Positions 17,737 through 26,007 of a stretch of DNA of 50,859 bases are shown piece by piece. This stretch comes from Scytonema hofmannii PCC 7110. Lineage in GTDB: Bacteria; Cyanobacteriota; Cyanobacteriia; Cyanobacteriales; Nostocaceae. The position numbers and the translations under genes are program-made. Location of the stretch: NCBI RefSeq assembly GCF_000346485.2, contig NZ_KQ976354.1, forward strand, positions 5,465,588 through 5,516,446, given 5' to 3'. The first letter of the stretch is position 1, and every line of letters starts with the position of its first letter. The notes below the pieces were generated by a model that saw only the letters and a list, made by a program, of their open reading frames with translations, was not told the origin of the DNA and did not search any database.

Positions 17737-18033
17737 ATGCAGAATACCACACCGCAGTCAAAGCAAGTTCGCGCCCATGTATTCATTTCTGGAAGAGTTC
17801 AAGGGGTTGGCTATCGCTATGCCACTGTGGAAACTGCTACCCAACTCAGATTAACAGGTTGGGTGCGGAATCTCCCCGATGGGCGTGTAGAAGCAGTTTT
17901 TGAAGGGAGTCAGGAGGTTGTAGATGAGATAATTCGTTGGTGTTATGAAGGTCCACCTGCTGCTATGGTGAAAGATGTGCATATAGAATACGAGCAACCA
18001 GAAGGGCTGCAAGGATTTCAAGTGAGGCGCTAA
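17737..18033 (+). CDS. acyP: Acylphosphatase
   Basis: A 98-residue small enzyme with the family signatures FISGRVQGVGYRYAT (phosphate-binding loop and catalytic Arg at about residue 25) and LTGWVRNLPDGRVEAVFEG (catalytic Asn in WVRN). It hydrolyses the carboxyl-phosphate bond of acyl phosphates such as carbamoyl or 1,3-bisphosphoglycerate; the physiological substrate is not known. The length of about 90-100 residues is normal for the family. The start at 17737 leaves about a 12-residue N-terminal extension before the fold. Its stop is 10 bp from the convergent stop of pxcA, so the two genes share their 3' region. Confidence 0.93.
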   Translation: MQNTTPQSKQVRAHVFISGRVQGVGYRYATVETATQLRLTGWVRNLPDGRVEAVFEGSQEVVDEIIRWCYEGPPAAMVKDVHIEYEQPEGLQGFQVRR

Positions 18034-18043
18034 TAAAACTCTT

Positions 18044-19333
18044 TTACTCGTTCATATCTTTATATGTGGCTAGTGCAGAAGGTGACAACCGACTGAGATA
18101 GCGGAATATCCAGTACTTAAATATAGTATCTAAAATTACGGGAAAAGTGGCAATAAATAAAGATATCAAGCTCTGATTGGCTGGAAGCCCTATATGTTCT
18201 GCCAAGCCATCTAGAATAACCTCCCATCCATGAGGTGAGTGAAAACCTACAAATGTATCTGTGAATAAGATAATTAAAAAAGCTTTAGCGCTGTCACTTA
18301 AACCATAAATAATATTATCTAAAAAAGCTTTTACTACAAGAATTTCTTTCTGACTTGTAACAATAACTAAAGCAAAAGCTATGAGTGATAATAAATCAGC
18401 AAAAACATTGCTAATAGCACTGTTGCTTTTTGCTTGGAATTCCTTAAGTAGTTCGCGAGCCTTCTCTTTCACTTGGTGCTCTATTGATTCTGGAGAAATT
18501 GGCGGTGCTTGAGAGATAAAGTGTTGAAATTGAAGCTTTTTTTCAAAAGTTTTTAATTCTTTAAAAGCTTCTTCTTCCAGTTCATGGTGAAGAAAAATTT
18601 GATTTGGGTTTTCACCTCTCACTCTTGCAACAATAGGTTCTATCAAAGGTTTAGAAAAATGCTGAGTTAACATTGGTATAATGATTAACAGGAGGAAAAA
18701 TCTAACCGCCATTCTTGTTCTATTTTGAGAAAATCGAAAATTTCTCACAAATGTTTCTTCGGCTTCTGAGGAAAAATCTGCTTGAATTCTACTGAAGGTT
18801 CTACCAATAGTTCTAGGCAATAAACCAGATTTATTAAAAGCCGATTCATCTCTTATTTCAATGTCGTGAGATGAATTTATTGGATTTTCAATGACATTAT
18901 TAATTTGTGAATTTTGTGGTTTTAATACTATACTCTCATCACTGACTTGCTCCGGCTTTTCTTGCTTATAATTATATTTATCTAAAATTTCATCAATGAA
19001 CTGTAGCTTTTCTAAAAAGGTGCTGTTAGAAGTGTTGAATAACGAATTGCCTATCTTAAATTCCGTTAATCTTAATTTGATAATAATCAGGTTCCTTTCT
19101 AATTGTACTTGCCAATAAGATATGGCACTTTCAGAATAAGTGGCTGATTCGGGAGATATTTTCCTGCCTGCAAAGTATTCTATCTCAATATTTCTTATGG
19201 TTTGAGCAGCCTGGTACGCTTCTGAAAGAGATCTTTCTGGTGTACCTGTAAACCATTGGTAGATAGATTGTAAATATTTTTTAAGTTTGTCTCTAGAAAC
19301 AATTTTTTTGTCCTTTACAAAAGAATCTTTCAT
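18044..19333 (-). CDS. pxcA: Proton extrusion protein PxcA (CemA/CotA family)
   Basis: A 429-residue membrane protein. The N-terminal half is soluble, with an AYQAAQTIRNIEIEYFAG block. The motif SGLLPRTIGRTFSRIQADF (about 167-186) precedes the first membrane helix (MAVRFFLLLIIIPMLT). Further hydrophobic segments follow at NVFADLLSLIAFALVIVTS, SAKAFLIILFTDTFVGFHS and SLISLFIATFPVILDTIFKYW. The HSPHGWE motif is typical of CemA/PxcA. In cyanobacteria PxcA supports light-induced, Na+-dependent proton extrusion at the cytoplasmic membrane and helps CO2 and bicarbonate uptake. It is monocistronic here. Its upstream side is repeat-rich DNA with a protease remnant. Confidence 0.9.
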   Translation of the reverse strand: MKDSFVKDKKIVSRDKLKKYLQSIYQWFTGTPERSLSEAYQAAQTIRNIEIEYFAGRKISPESATYSESAISYWQVQLERNLIIIKLRLTEFKIGNSLFNTSNSTFLEKLQFIDEILDKYNYKQEKPEQVSDESIVLKPQNSQINNVIENPINSSHDIEIRDESAFNKSGLLPRTIGRTFSRIQADFSSEAEETFVRNFRFSQNRTRMAVRFFLLLIIIPMLTQHFSKPLIEPIVARVRGENPNQIFLHHELEEEAFKELKTFEKKLQFQHFISQAPPISPESIEHQVKEKARELLKEFQAKSNSAISNVFADLLSLIAFALVIVTSQKEILVVKAFLDNIIYGLSDSAKAFLIILFTDTFVGFHSPHGWEVILDGLAEHIGLPANQSLISLFIATFPVILDTIFKYWIFRYLSRLSPSALATYKDMNE

Positions 19334-19578
19334 AGGAATCTTTATTAATTAAATATTCATCTGACGTTTTTGAGTTAATGTTTAATTAAGAATAGTAGAT
19401 GCGCGATCGAGAACAACCGGAACATATAAACTTTTATTTTTCAGGCGATCGCCCATATCAAACAATTTTACACACTCCCCGTCACCTTTACCATACTCAC
19501 AATCTAAGGCTGTGATGCAAGAACACAATAAGTAGGTGCAAGTAATTAAGGGATTTCCAAGAAATAAATGATCCATAA
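19334..19578. other. Gene-free stretch with a MITE left end
   Basis: No credible gene. It has two GCGATCGC/GCGATCGA-type sites and, at 19547-19575, the left end of the MITE family (TAA then GGGATTTCCAAGAAATAAAT). The short minus-strand frame here (19382-19699) crosses both the repeat and the protease remnant antisense and is not called. Confidence 0.5.
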
Positions 19579-19794
19579 GCTTTAGAAGGAGGATATCAGC
19601 TTGGGTATACCAATGATATCCAGAAAGGGATGAGCGGAGGACCACTGCTCGATCGCCAGGGTAAGGTTGTCGGTGTGAATGGAATGCACGCCTATCCACT
19701 TTGGGATGTGCCTTCTGTGTTTGCTGATGGTACAGATGCCGATCCTGTGCTTTGCACCAAAAGATTATACGCCTCAGTTGGGCTGTGCCGATAG
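19579..19794 (+). pseudogene. C-terminal fragment of a trypsin-like serine protease
   Basis: The plus-strand frame from 19579 reads ALEGGYQLGYTNDIQKG, then MSGGPLLDRQGKVVGVNGMH and AYPLWDVPSVFADGTDADP. GMSGGPLLD is the catalytic-serine block of S1-type proteases, and the following text matches the C-terminal strand region of cyanobacterial trypsin-like peptidase proteins. The His and Asp of the triad and the N-terminal two thirds are missing, and homology fades after about 19756, with TAG at 19792. The fragment begins directly at a MITE end, so element-linked deletion probably destroyed the gene. Confidence 0.75.
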
Positions 19795-19872
19795 ATACTG
19801 TTCGCTCCTTCGTTCCTCGCCCTCACCCTCGTTCCCTGGTTCCACCTGGGAATGCTTTGGTGCGAAACGAAA

Positions 19873-20286
19873 TTAGCGATCGCTGACTATTTCATCTGGC
19901 ATTGAATTCATGACATTTTTGTACACTTCTGATGCAAGTCGAAATGCTTTCTTAAGTTCTCCTGGGCTAGGATTGAAGTCTTCTGTTGCTTCTATTGGAT
20001 ATCGATATGTCTGGTTGTACTGGCTTAAATATCCTGCTTCTTTTAATACAGTTGTGAATTCTGGTTGAAATGCCGAAGCTAGTTTTACCAAGATGTTAAT
20101 ATTATGAGTATTTCCTGGGTCAGTATCGTGGAGAATAAGAAAACCTTTAAGAGCTTTTTCTGCTGCTTGCTGGCAATGATAAATAGCTATGTCTGGTAGA
20201 TCTGAGGATAACTTTTGTGCAGCAGCTAAATCACGTTGGGCTTTTTTCAACCAAAACTGTACCAAGATGCGCTTTGCCTTGTCCAT
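19873..20286 (-). CDS. HEPN-domain protein, partner of an MNT nucleotidyltransferase
   Basis: A 137-residue helical protein with the HEPN core WLKKAQRDLAAAQKL and IAIYHCQQAAEKALKGFLILH (in parts: WLKKAQRDLAAAQ, YHCQQAAEKALKGFL), and a C-terminal RYPIEATEDFNPSPGE block. It resembles the COG1895/COG2250 class. No clear RX4-6H ribonuclease motif is visible, unlike HepT toxins. Its first 56 bp overlap the end of the upstream MNT gene in another frame, so the pair is translationally coupled. HEPN/MNT pairs often act as toxin-antitoxin modules in which MNT AMPylates the HEPN RNase. Whether this pair is toxic is uncertain. Confidence 0.85.
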   Translation of the reverse strand: MDKAKRILVQFWLKKAQRDLAAAQKLSSDLPDIAIYHCQQAAEKALKGFLILHDTDPGNTHNINILVKLASAFQPEFTTVLKEAGYLSQYNQTYRYPIEATEDFNPSPGELKKAFRLASEVYKNVMNSMPDEIVSDR

Positions 20287-20602
20287 AAAGCAATTTTCCT
20301 TCTTCTACAATTTTTCTAGTGAGGGAAGCAGGGACTGTTTTAAATGTTTCCACATCAGAACGGGTTTTTACCACAACATCCACGTCAACCATTAAATCCT
20401 CCAAAGCGTTCAATGCTCGTACTCCCCAGTCAATGCGATCGAACTCTGGAATACCATCATCTACAATGACGCATATATCTAGATCGCTGTATTTATTCGG
20501 TGTTCCCCAAGCATAAGAGCCAAAAAGAATAATTTCTTCAGGATGGAGTTCAGCTACTAAACGACGGGTTACTTCAGTAATCACGTCGGAATTAATGTTC
20601 AT
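20231..20602 (-). CDS. MNT-type nucleotidyltransferase (MntA-like)
   Basis: A 123-residue minimal nucleotidyltransferase of the pol-beta fold. IILFGSYAWGTPNKYSDLDI (24-43) gives the GS...DxD signature with D40 and D42 as metal ligands, and the third acidic residue lies in MVDVDVVVK (about 71-79). It is the first gene of a HEPN/MNT pair and overlaps the HEPN gene by 56 bp. In studied MntA/HepT systems this protein neutralises the HEPN toxin by adding AMP. The catalytic residues look intact here. Confidence 0.88.
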   Translation of the reverse strand: MNINSDVITEVTRRLVAELHPEEIILFGSYAWGTPNKYSDLDICVIVDDGIPEFDRIDWGVRALNALEDLMVDVDVVVKTRSDVETFKTVPASLTRKIVEEGKLLYGQGKAHLGTVLVEKSPT

Positions 20603-21015
20603 CTGGCATTCACCTCAAACTGCTACATTGAAAAACTAAAGTTATTCTATAGGTGTGCGTATTTTTGCTCCCACCATTCATACCTTAACATTGGAGACGA
20701 ACTGTTTTTTCATTTTATCAGGCTGTGGCAATTATCTCCTCTAGGAAAAACAAGTCAAAAATTGCCTATTCTGTGATTCTATCTTGAGCTAATCCGGTAA
20801 CCGCAAAAGCGAGTAGAACAGGAATTATTGATTGAAGAGAGCTTACATTTAATTAAGTAATTTAACCTTGATTAATTGTCTTTATATAATTTGTTTTAAA
20901 CTATTTTTGTCTTACTCATGTGCGATCGCCATATACACCTTATTGCATCTAGAAAATGAACTTTTCTCATCGACTCACACCAGTACTGATTGGGGTATCG
21001 ACAGGGTAAGCGCAT
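20603..21015. other. Gene-free stretch between two toxin-antitoxin remnants
   Basis: AT-rich DNA with one HIP1 site near 20924. The open frames are short with no ribosome site or recognisable protein. The proximal part (20603-20700) probably holds the promoter of the MNT/HEPN pair. Confidence 0.45.
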
Positions 21016-21204
21016 TTAATTTTGTAGCTGAAAATACAGATTATCTGACTTAGATCCAAAATTCTTACAATTTTGCGGCGTAATTTTTAGTTGTTCTCCA
21101 TTCGCTCTAAGTTTTTTCCTAACATTTCTTACGATGGTGTTTAGTGGACTGCTGCGATCCACAAAACGTAGTAAGAAGTTCGTGTCCACAAGATATATCA
21201 TCAC
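21016..21204 (-). pseudogene. Truncated PIN-domain (VapC-like) toxin
   Basis: The 62-codon frame opens with IYLVDTNFLLRFVDRSSPL, a PIN-domain N-terminus with its first catalytic Asp (DTN). It continues to LKITPQNCKNF, where PIN proteins of this type normally go on for another 70-80 residues with the remaining acidic residues. Here it breaks into unrelated sequence and stops. It follows the antitoxin-like gene by 2-5 bp (GTG at 21204, ATG at 21201), as in a normal operon. The toxin is therefore probably dead. Confidence 0.75.
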
Positions 21205-21206
21205 AA

Positions 21207-21506
21207 TTAGGGACGATCCTCATAAATACCTTCACGACTCACTGCATAATCTGACAGTGTCGGTAGATTTGAGCAAATGGATAATGCAAACTCATCTAAT
21301 AACTTATCTACACTTGCTTCCAGCTCATTTTCATCTGTTAATTCCTGATGATTGAATTGAGTAGGTGTTTTTTCCAGCAATGCTTCTACTGTTGGTGCAA
21401 ATGCATCAGCTAATAGTAGTCGAAGACTTTGGGTGTCTCGACGTGCAATGCTTTCTCTGATTTTTTGCTCTAATTCAGGCGATAACTGCAAGGTAATAGT
21501 CGTCAT
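21207..21506 (-). CDS. Antitoxin-like protein paired with the truncated PIN toxin
   Basis: A 99-residue acidic protein beginning MTTITLQLSPELEQKIRESI, a typical start for a DNA-binding antitoxin or regulator, followed by helical sequence (LRLLLADAFAPTVEALL) and an acidic tail (NELEASVDKLLDEF). It lies immediately before the PIN fragment, as an antitoxin would. The frame itself is intact although its toxin partner is broken. It may survive by protecting against a related toxin elsewhere in the genome, which is inference. Confidence 0.65.
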   Translation of the reverse strand: MTTITLQLSPELEQKIRESIARRDTQSLRLLLADAFAPTVEALLEKTPTQFNHQELTDENELEASVDKLLDEFALSICSNLPTLSDYAVSREGIYEDRP

Positions 21507-21747
21507 ATTTTATAAATGTCAGTAAACTATTTTTTATGTTATCAGGATGATTGAGCGTATTCCCCAATCCCCAGCCCCCCAGTCCCCAGTCCCTTTTTGC
21601 ACCCACTTGTTAAAAGAAGATAATTGGCTACATTGCAGATAGTGATATAAATCTAGCATTAGTATTGTGAGAGCGTTCGCGAAGCGCAAGCTGTACCCAG
21701 CTTATCGCTCTTTCCCTACCCTCAGAAAGTCTGGATGACGGCAGATT

Positions 21748-22941
21748 ATGAAACTCAGTCTGTGCATGATTGTCAAAAACGAACAAACAACGCTTCCTAA
21801 ATGTCTGAGTAGCGTTAAGAACCTTGTTGATGAGATTGTTGTGTTAGATACAGGTTCAACAGATAGCACACCACAAATCGCTAAAAAATTCGGTGCTGAA
21901 GTACACCACTTTGAATGGTGCAATAACTTTAGTGCTGCTCGCAATGAAGCTTTAAAATATGTTACAGGTGATTGGGTTCTTGTACTGGATGCAGATGAAA
22001 CTCTCACCCAGAAAATAGTACCGCAGTTAAAAGAAGCCATACAAAGGGAAGAATACCTGCTGATCAACCTGGTGCGCCACGAGATTGGTGCAGAACAATC
22101 TCCTTATTCCTTGGTTTCTCGACTATTTCGCAAGCATCCTGAAATCTCCTTTTCTCGCCCTTACCATGCTTTGGTAGATGATAGTGTATCTACACTTCTC
22201 AACAAGGAACCACATTGGCAAATAGGTTACTTGGAAGGAGTTGCAATTTTACATACAGGATATCAAAAAGATACCATAGCCCGACAAAATAAATTTGCTA
22301 AGGCACAAGCAGCAATGGAAGAGTTTTTTGCCGCTCATCCTCACGATCCCTATGTTTGTAGCAAACTGGGCGCAGTTTATGTCGAACAAGGCAAAGTCAT
22401 ACAAGGAGTAGAGTTACTAGCGCGAGGGGTTGCTTCTGCTGAGGATAACTACGATATTTTGTACGAACTTTATTATCATTTAGGTATTGCCTACAGTCGG
22501 CTGCAAAATATTAGACAGGCAATTGCTCACTATCAAGCTGCTATTAAACTACCTATTTATCCCATTCTAAAATTAGGAGCATATAACAATCTTGGTGCTT
22601 TGCTCAAAGCATCTGGAGATTTAAATGGTGCAAAAATAGCTTATGAAACAGCTTTAAAAATCGAGCCCAGTTTTACAATAGGATATTACAATCTTGGCAT
22701 GACATTGAAAGCGATGAATTTGTTCAAAGACGCGATCGCAGCTTATCAAACAGCCATTCAATTAAATCCCAAATATGCCGAAGCTTACCAAAACTTGGGA
22801 GTTGTGCTACTAAAACTTGGCTATGTAGAAGATAGTTTAACTGCTTTTAGATCTGCGATCGCACTTCACGAACAACACAACCCCGAAGAAGCAAAACGAC
22901 TGCGCCAAGGTTTGAAAGAAATGGGATTGATTAACCAGTGA
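21748..22941 (+). CDS. Family 2 glycosyltransferase with C-terminal TPR repeats
   Basis: A 397-residue fusion. Residues 1-190 form a GT-A glycosyltransferase: SLCMIVKNEQTTLPKCL at the start, VVLDTGSTDSTPQIA for nucleotide binding, and WVLVLDADETL with the DxD-type motif (about 76-80). From about 200 to 385 there are TPR repeats (YNNLGALLKASGDLNGAKIA, GYYNLGMTLKAMNLFKDAI, AYQNLGVVLLKLGYVEDSL), likely for protein binding. Proteins of this layout are usual in cyanobacteria and bacilli (SunS-like), but acceptor and donor are unknown. The ATG at 21748 starts directly at the fold. No operon partner is seen. Confidence 0.88.
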   Translation: MKLSLCMIVKNEQTTLPKCLSSVKNLVDEIVVLDTGSTDSTPQIAKKFGAEVHHFEWCNNFSAARNEALKYVTGDWVLVLDADETLTQKIVPQLKEAIQREEYLLINLVRHEIGAEQSPYSLVSRLFRKHPEISFSRPYHALVDDSVSTLLNKEPHWQIGYLEGVAILHTGYQKDTIARQNKFAKAQAAMEEFFAAHPHDPYVCSKLGAVYVEQGKVIQGVELLARGVASAEDNYDILYELYYHLGIAYSRLQNIRQAIAHYQAAIKLPIYPILKLGAYNNLGALLKASGDLNGAKIAYETALKIEPSFTIGYYNLGMTLKAMNLFKDAIAAYQTAIQLNPKYAEAYQNLGVVLLKLGYVEDSLTAFRSAIALHEQHNPEEAKRLRQGLKEMGLINQ

Positions 22942-22975
22942 CCAGTGACCAGTGACCACTAACTACTAACCAATA
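22928..22975. repeat. Short tandem repeats, CCAGTGA / CTAACTA types
   Basis: Three tandem CCAGTGA heptamers run into CTAACTACTAACCAATAAC between the convergent stops of the glycosyltransferase and aminotransferase genes. The same heptamers occur near 32843-32890, 35868-35890 and 40242-40264. Related TTAGTGG types are near 28855, 38690 and 48415-48470. These are the STRR sequences of heterocystous cyanobacteria. Confidence 0.85.
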
Positions 22976-24135
22976 ACTCCTTTCAAAAACCTTTCCAATC
23001 TGTCCATTCCCTTTTCGATAGTTGCCATATCCGTAGCATAGGAAAGGCGAATGTTATCATCAGCACCAAAGGCTATTCCTGGAATAACTGCGACTTGCTC
23101 TTTTTCTAGCAAGGCGTTACAAAACTCCAGAGATTTTAGGCCTGTTTTGCTAATATCGGGAAATAGGTAGAAAGCTCCGTCAGGTTTGGCACAAGTGAGT
23201 TCGGGAATAGCGTTAAGTCTTTCTAACATCACCTGTCGCCGTTGTGCGAAAGCTTGGCGCATTTCTTCGACACAGTCTTGGGAACCTTCCAAAGCTGCGA
23301 TCGCACCGTATTGAGCAAAAGTACATACATTAGATGTACTGTGGCTTTGAATGGTAATCGTTGCTTTAATCAAATCAAGAGGTCCTGCCAAGTATCCTAT
23401 CCGCCATCCTGTCATGGAGTAAGCTTTAGCAAAACCATTACTAATAATGGTTCGAGCAAAAATTTCTTCTCCCAAAGAACCAATACAGACGTGTTTTGCA
23501 CCGTCATAAAGAATCTTTTCGTAAATCTCGTCAGAAACGACAAGGATATCTTTCTCAACGACAATCTCGGCTATTGCTTTGATTTCATCTGGCGTATAAA
23601 CCATCCCAGTCGGATTGGAAGGCGAATTGAGAATTAATAACTTCGTTTTGGCGGTAATCGTTTTACGTAACTGTTCGGGAGTAACTTTATAACCAGTAGA
23701 AGCATCGGTAGAGACAATTACTGAAATTCCACCTACAAGCGTTACCATTTCCGGATAGCTCAACCAATAAGGTGCTGGGATAATCACCTCATCACCTGAT
23801 TCAATCAAGGCAAGCATCAAGTTAAACAGAGAATGTTTACCGCCATTGGTGACGATGACATTTTCTGCTTTGTAATCCAAACCGTTATCAGTTTTAAGCT
23901 TGCGAGCAATAGCTTCCCTTAACTTTGGTTCTCCAGCAGCTGGTCCATACTTAGTCTTACCATCATCCAGGGCTTTTTGTGCAGCAGCTTTGACGTGCGC
24001 CGGACTGTCATAATCTGGTTCTCCGGCGCTAAAACTACAAACATCTATACCGTCTGCCTTCATCGCCTTGGCTTTTGCTGCGATGGCTAAGGTTATGGAA
24101 GGCGTTACCTGACTAACTCGTCCTGCAAGCTTCAT
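22966..24135 (-). CDS. Aspartate aminotransferase (PLP, fold type I)
   Basis: A 389-residue class I/II aminotransferase. Active-site landmarks are YWLSYPEM (aromatic stacking residue W124), [11 protein letters not shown] (Asn174 region), [12 protein letters not shown] (D202, Y205), [17 protein letters not shown] with the PLP lysine K237, and a substrate-carboxylate arginine in DDNIRLSYA. The start [21 protein letters not shown] is typical of the AspC Ib subgroup found in cyanobacteria and Thermus. It exchanges amino groups between aspartate and 2-oxoglutarate, which links carbon and nitrogen metabolism, though prephenate or other acceptors are possible. It is a single-gene unit followed by STRR DNA. 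Confidence 0.9.
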   Translation of the reverse strand: MKLAGRVSQVTPSITLAIAAKAKAMKADGIDVCSFSAGEPDYDSPAHVKAAAQKALDDGKTKYGPAAGEPKLREAIARKLKTDNGLDYKAENVIVTNGGKHSLFNLMLALIESGDEVIIPAPYWLSYPEMVTLVGGISVIVSTDASTGYKVTPEQLRKTITAKTKLLILNSPSNPTGMVYTPDEIKAIAEIVVEKDILVVSDEIYEKILYDGAKHVCIGSLGEEIFARTIISNGFAKAYSMTGWRIGYLAGPLDLIKATITIQSHSTSNVCTFAQYGAIAALEGSQDCVEEMRQAFAQRRQVMLERLNAIPELTCAKPDGAFYLFPDISKTGLKSLEFCNALLEKEQVAVIPGIAFGADDNIRLSYATDMATIEKGMDRLERFLKGVIG

Positions 24136-24277
24136 CGTTACTTTAATTAGGCAAATTCTTATCTATTTAAAGATATCCCAGAAACTTTATCGATTTTTGT
24201 TTTTAACAATTCCTTTTATAAACAACTCGCATAAACTAGTATTTTTGAACTATTTGTTATGTACAGGTACAGCAGGC

Positions 24278-24311
24278 AGATCCCCGACTTCTTTAAAGAA
24301 GTCGGGGATCT
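24278..24311. repeat. Perfect 34-bp palindrome, AGATCCCCGACTTCT family
   Basis: AGATCCCCGACTTCTTT is followed by its exact complement. The same unit is at 4438-4470 and 40287-40319, differing only at the centre. Confidence 0.92.
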
Positions 24312-24328
24312 TGCACCTTGCTAACCAT

Positions 24329-24357
24329 GTAGGGGCGCAAGGCCGCCGCGCCCCTAC
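24329..24357. repeat. GTAGGGGCGC...GCGCCCCTAC palindrome
   Basis: A 10-bp inverted repeat around a 9-nt centre. A second copy of the same family is at 41758-41785. Confidence 0.85.
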
Positions 24358-24533
24358 CAACCACTAACTACTAACCAATAACCACTATTGTTAACAAATG
24401 TAAAAACTTTTTGACAGATGCATAAACCTTTTAACTGCCTCCGTTAAGTAAACGAGGGTTCAAATCGGAAGCAAACTTCTGAAGGAACCCGAACTTACCT
24501 AGTACAGATCGACATCACATTTTTTTAGGAGAA

Positions 24534-25073
24534 ATGAACATGGCTGCTATTTACGGTACCGAAAACAATGATGTACGCTTTGGAACTTCCAACGCTGACT
24601 CCATTTATGTTTATAACGGAGACGATGTTGTTTACGCAGGCTCTGGGAACGATTATGTTGATGGTTGGAAGGGCAATGACATTCTCTTTGGAGAATTTGG
24701 TAATGACTCACTCTATGGTTATGACGGCAATGACTACCTTGATGGTGGCTATGGCGATGACTACCTTCATGGGGAACTAGGAAACGACGTTCTCGTAGGT
24801 GGTTATGGCAAGGACACCCTCTGGGGAGGTTCCGGGGCAGATAAATTTGTCTTTGAGTATAAGTTTGATGGTATTGATGCTATCAAAGACTTTAACTGGA
24901 CTGAAGGTGATAAAATCTCCATTTCCAAACTAGGGTTTGGTGCTACTAGCGTTTCCGACTTTAGTTACAACACTACCACAAAAGCCCTATCCTTCTTAGG
25001 AACTCAATTTGCAACCGTTGAAACCTCTGGTGGTACTAGCTTTGTTCCTAGTCTCGACATTGAACTTGTCTAG
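24534..25073 (+). CDS. Small RTX (hemolysin-type calcium-binding) repeat protein
   Basis: A 179-residue protein with about nine tandem GGxGxDxL-like nonapeptides (residues 8-105: GNDYVDGWKGNDILFGEFG, GNDSLYGYDGNDYLDGGYG, GKDTLWGGSGADKF). These bind calcium in a beta-roll. A C-terminal domain follows (DAIKDFNWTEGDKISIS...), like the secretion-signal region of type I substrates. AGGAG sits about five bases before the ATG. There is no enzyme domain, so it is essentially a bare beta-roll plus secretion signal, probably exported by a type I ABC system encoded elsewhere. A strong terminator lies about 190 bp downstream. Its role, for example as an envelope or sheath protein, is unknown. Confidence 0.85.
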   Translation: MNMAAIYGTENNDVRFGTSNADSIYVYNGDDVVYAGSGNDYVDGWKGNDILFGEFGNDSLYGYDGNDYLDGGYGDDYLHGELGNDVLVGGYGKDTLWGGSGADKFVFEYKFDGIDAIKDFNWTEGDKISISKLGFGATSVSDFSYNTTTKALSFLGTQFATVETSGGTSFVPSLDIELV

Positions 25074-25263
25074 GATGCAATATTGAGATCGCCTCAGTCA
25101 AAGCCTTGCTTTCCGTCTCAGGAAATTTATGATAAAAAGGGGCAGGCAGAGTAGAAAATCTTTTCTTTTCCTTGCTTTTCGCAGCAATCGTTGCATTTTA
25201 TTAAATCGCTTAACTGCCACTTTTGTCAGTCAACGATCAGATCTTCCAAGAAAGTAGTTTACT

Positions 25264-25293
25264 CCCACCGTCTTGCACGGGTGGGATTTTTTT
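25264..25293 (+). terminator. Rho-independent terminator downstream of the RTX gene
   Basis: CCCACCG and CGGGTGGG form the stem around CTTGCA, followed by ATTTTTTT. The T-tract is on the plus strand, so it most likely ends the RTX transcript about 190 bp after its stop. Confidence 0.85.
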
Positions 25294-25671
25294 ATATTTG
25301 TTCACCACTGCTCAAACGCATCTGAAAATACGGACGATATAAATTACAACGTGGCTATACTTGATTGCCAGAGAATTTTACTAACCCATTTCACCAGATA
25401 CCATCTCACCTAAATTTTACCGAGACTCCAAGCGATCGCTTCGCTTGCGGTGAGTACAGCATTCGCTACTCTTGCAGGTGTGTTAACGAAGTGCAACGCA
25501 CTAATGTCCTTTACAAATATCAATTTTCGATTTGCAAGTTATTAAAATTAGCATAATTTGATATATTGTTGGTTACTACAATTAACCGATTGACTTAACC
25601 TTGTATTGTGCCGACTTACTTACGTATTTTGCCAAAATCTCATAAGATTTTTATATAAGATATTTGTCTTG

Positions 25672-25704
25672 AGAAACCCAGTTTCTCAAAGAAACCGGGT
25701 TTCT
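25672..25704. repeat. Dispersed palindrome, AGAAACCCAGTTTCT type
   Basis: AGAAACCCAGTTTCT and AGAAACCGGGTTTCT form an inverted repeat with one mispair. It is the third member of the AGAACCCCGGT-like group in this window and lies 37 bp beyond the rubredoxin stop. Confidence 0.8.
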
Positions 25705-25740
25705 ATATCTTAACGCTTGTTATATAGTGATAACTAATTC

Positions 25741-25905
25741 TTATTCTTCGGCTTCAAATTGAGATTTATCTGCACCACAAACCGGACAGACCCAATCTTC
25801 TGGTATATTTTCAAATGGTGTTCCCGGTTCTACATTATCGTCTGGATCTCCTTCTTCTGGATTATATTCATAACCGCAAACAGTGCATATGTACTTTTGC
25901 ATCAT
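25741..25905 (-). CDS. Rubredoxin
   Basis: A 54-residue protein read directly from the minus strand. The sequence blocks are [34 protein letters not shown] and a short acidic tail. C7, C10, C40 and C43 form the two CxxCG knuckles that bind a single iron, and the spacing matches rubredoxins. It shuttles single electrons in the cytosol. It lacks the C-terminal membrane helix of the photosystem-associated RubA. Two ATG codons stand in tandem (25905 and 25902); GGAGG lies upstream, five bases from the first and eight from the second, so either is possible. A partner oxidoreductase is not adjacent. It is a single-gene unit. Confidence 0.92.
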   Translation of the reverse strand: MMQKYICTVCGYEYNPEEGDPDDNVEPGTPFENIPEDWVCPVCGADKSQFEAEE

Positions 25906-26007
25906 ATTCCCCTCCGATACTTTGTTTGTTATTGCCTCAATCTTAATTGATAGTTCCTAATTCGTAATTCGCAATTATTAATTTAATTACGAATTACAAA
26001 TTAAAAA

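Larger units (their letters stand above)
24136..24533. other. Leader/intergenic region of the RTX gene with two dispersed palindromes
   Basis: Contains a perfect 34-bp palindrome (24278-24311), a GTAGGGGCGC palindrome (24329-24357), CTAACTA-type STRR DNA and, next to the RTX gene, about 120 bp of non-repetitive sequence. This last part should hold the RTX promoter and 5' leader. No ORF is supported. Confidence 0.6.
25074..25740. other. Gene-free region between the RTX gene and rubredoxin
   Basis: Holds the plus-strand terminator at 25264-25293, HIP1-containing DNA near 25430 (GCGATCGCTTCGCTTGCGG) and a dispersed palindrome at 25672-25704. The small frame at 25365-25556 has no ribosome site or recognisable content and is not called. 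Confidence 0.5.

Noticed and set aside
19382-19699. 105-codon minus-strand frame
   Set aside because: It is antisense to the protease remnant and a MITE end and shows no protein-like features.
24400-24520. Possible tRNA near GGGTTCAAATCGG
   Set aside because: A T-loop-like string is present, but no acceptor, D or anticodon stems could be folded around it.
24568-24780. Second frame within the RTX gene
   Set aside because: It is a Met/Thr-rich artefact of the RTX nonapeptide repeats.
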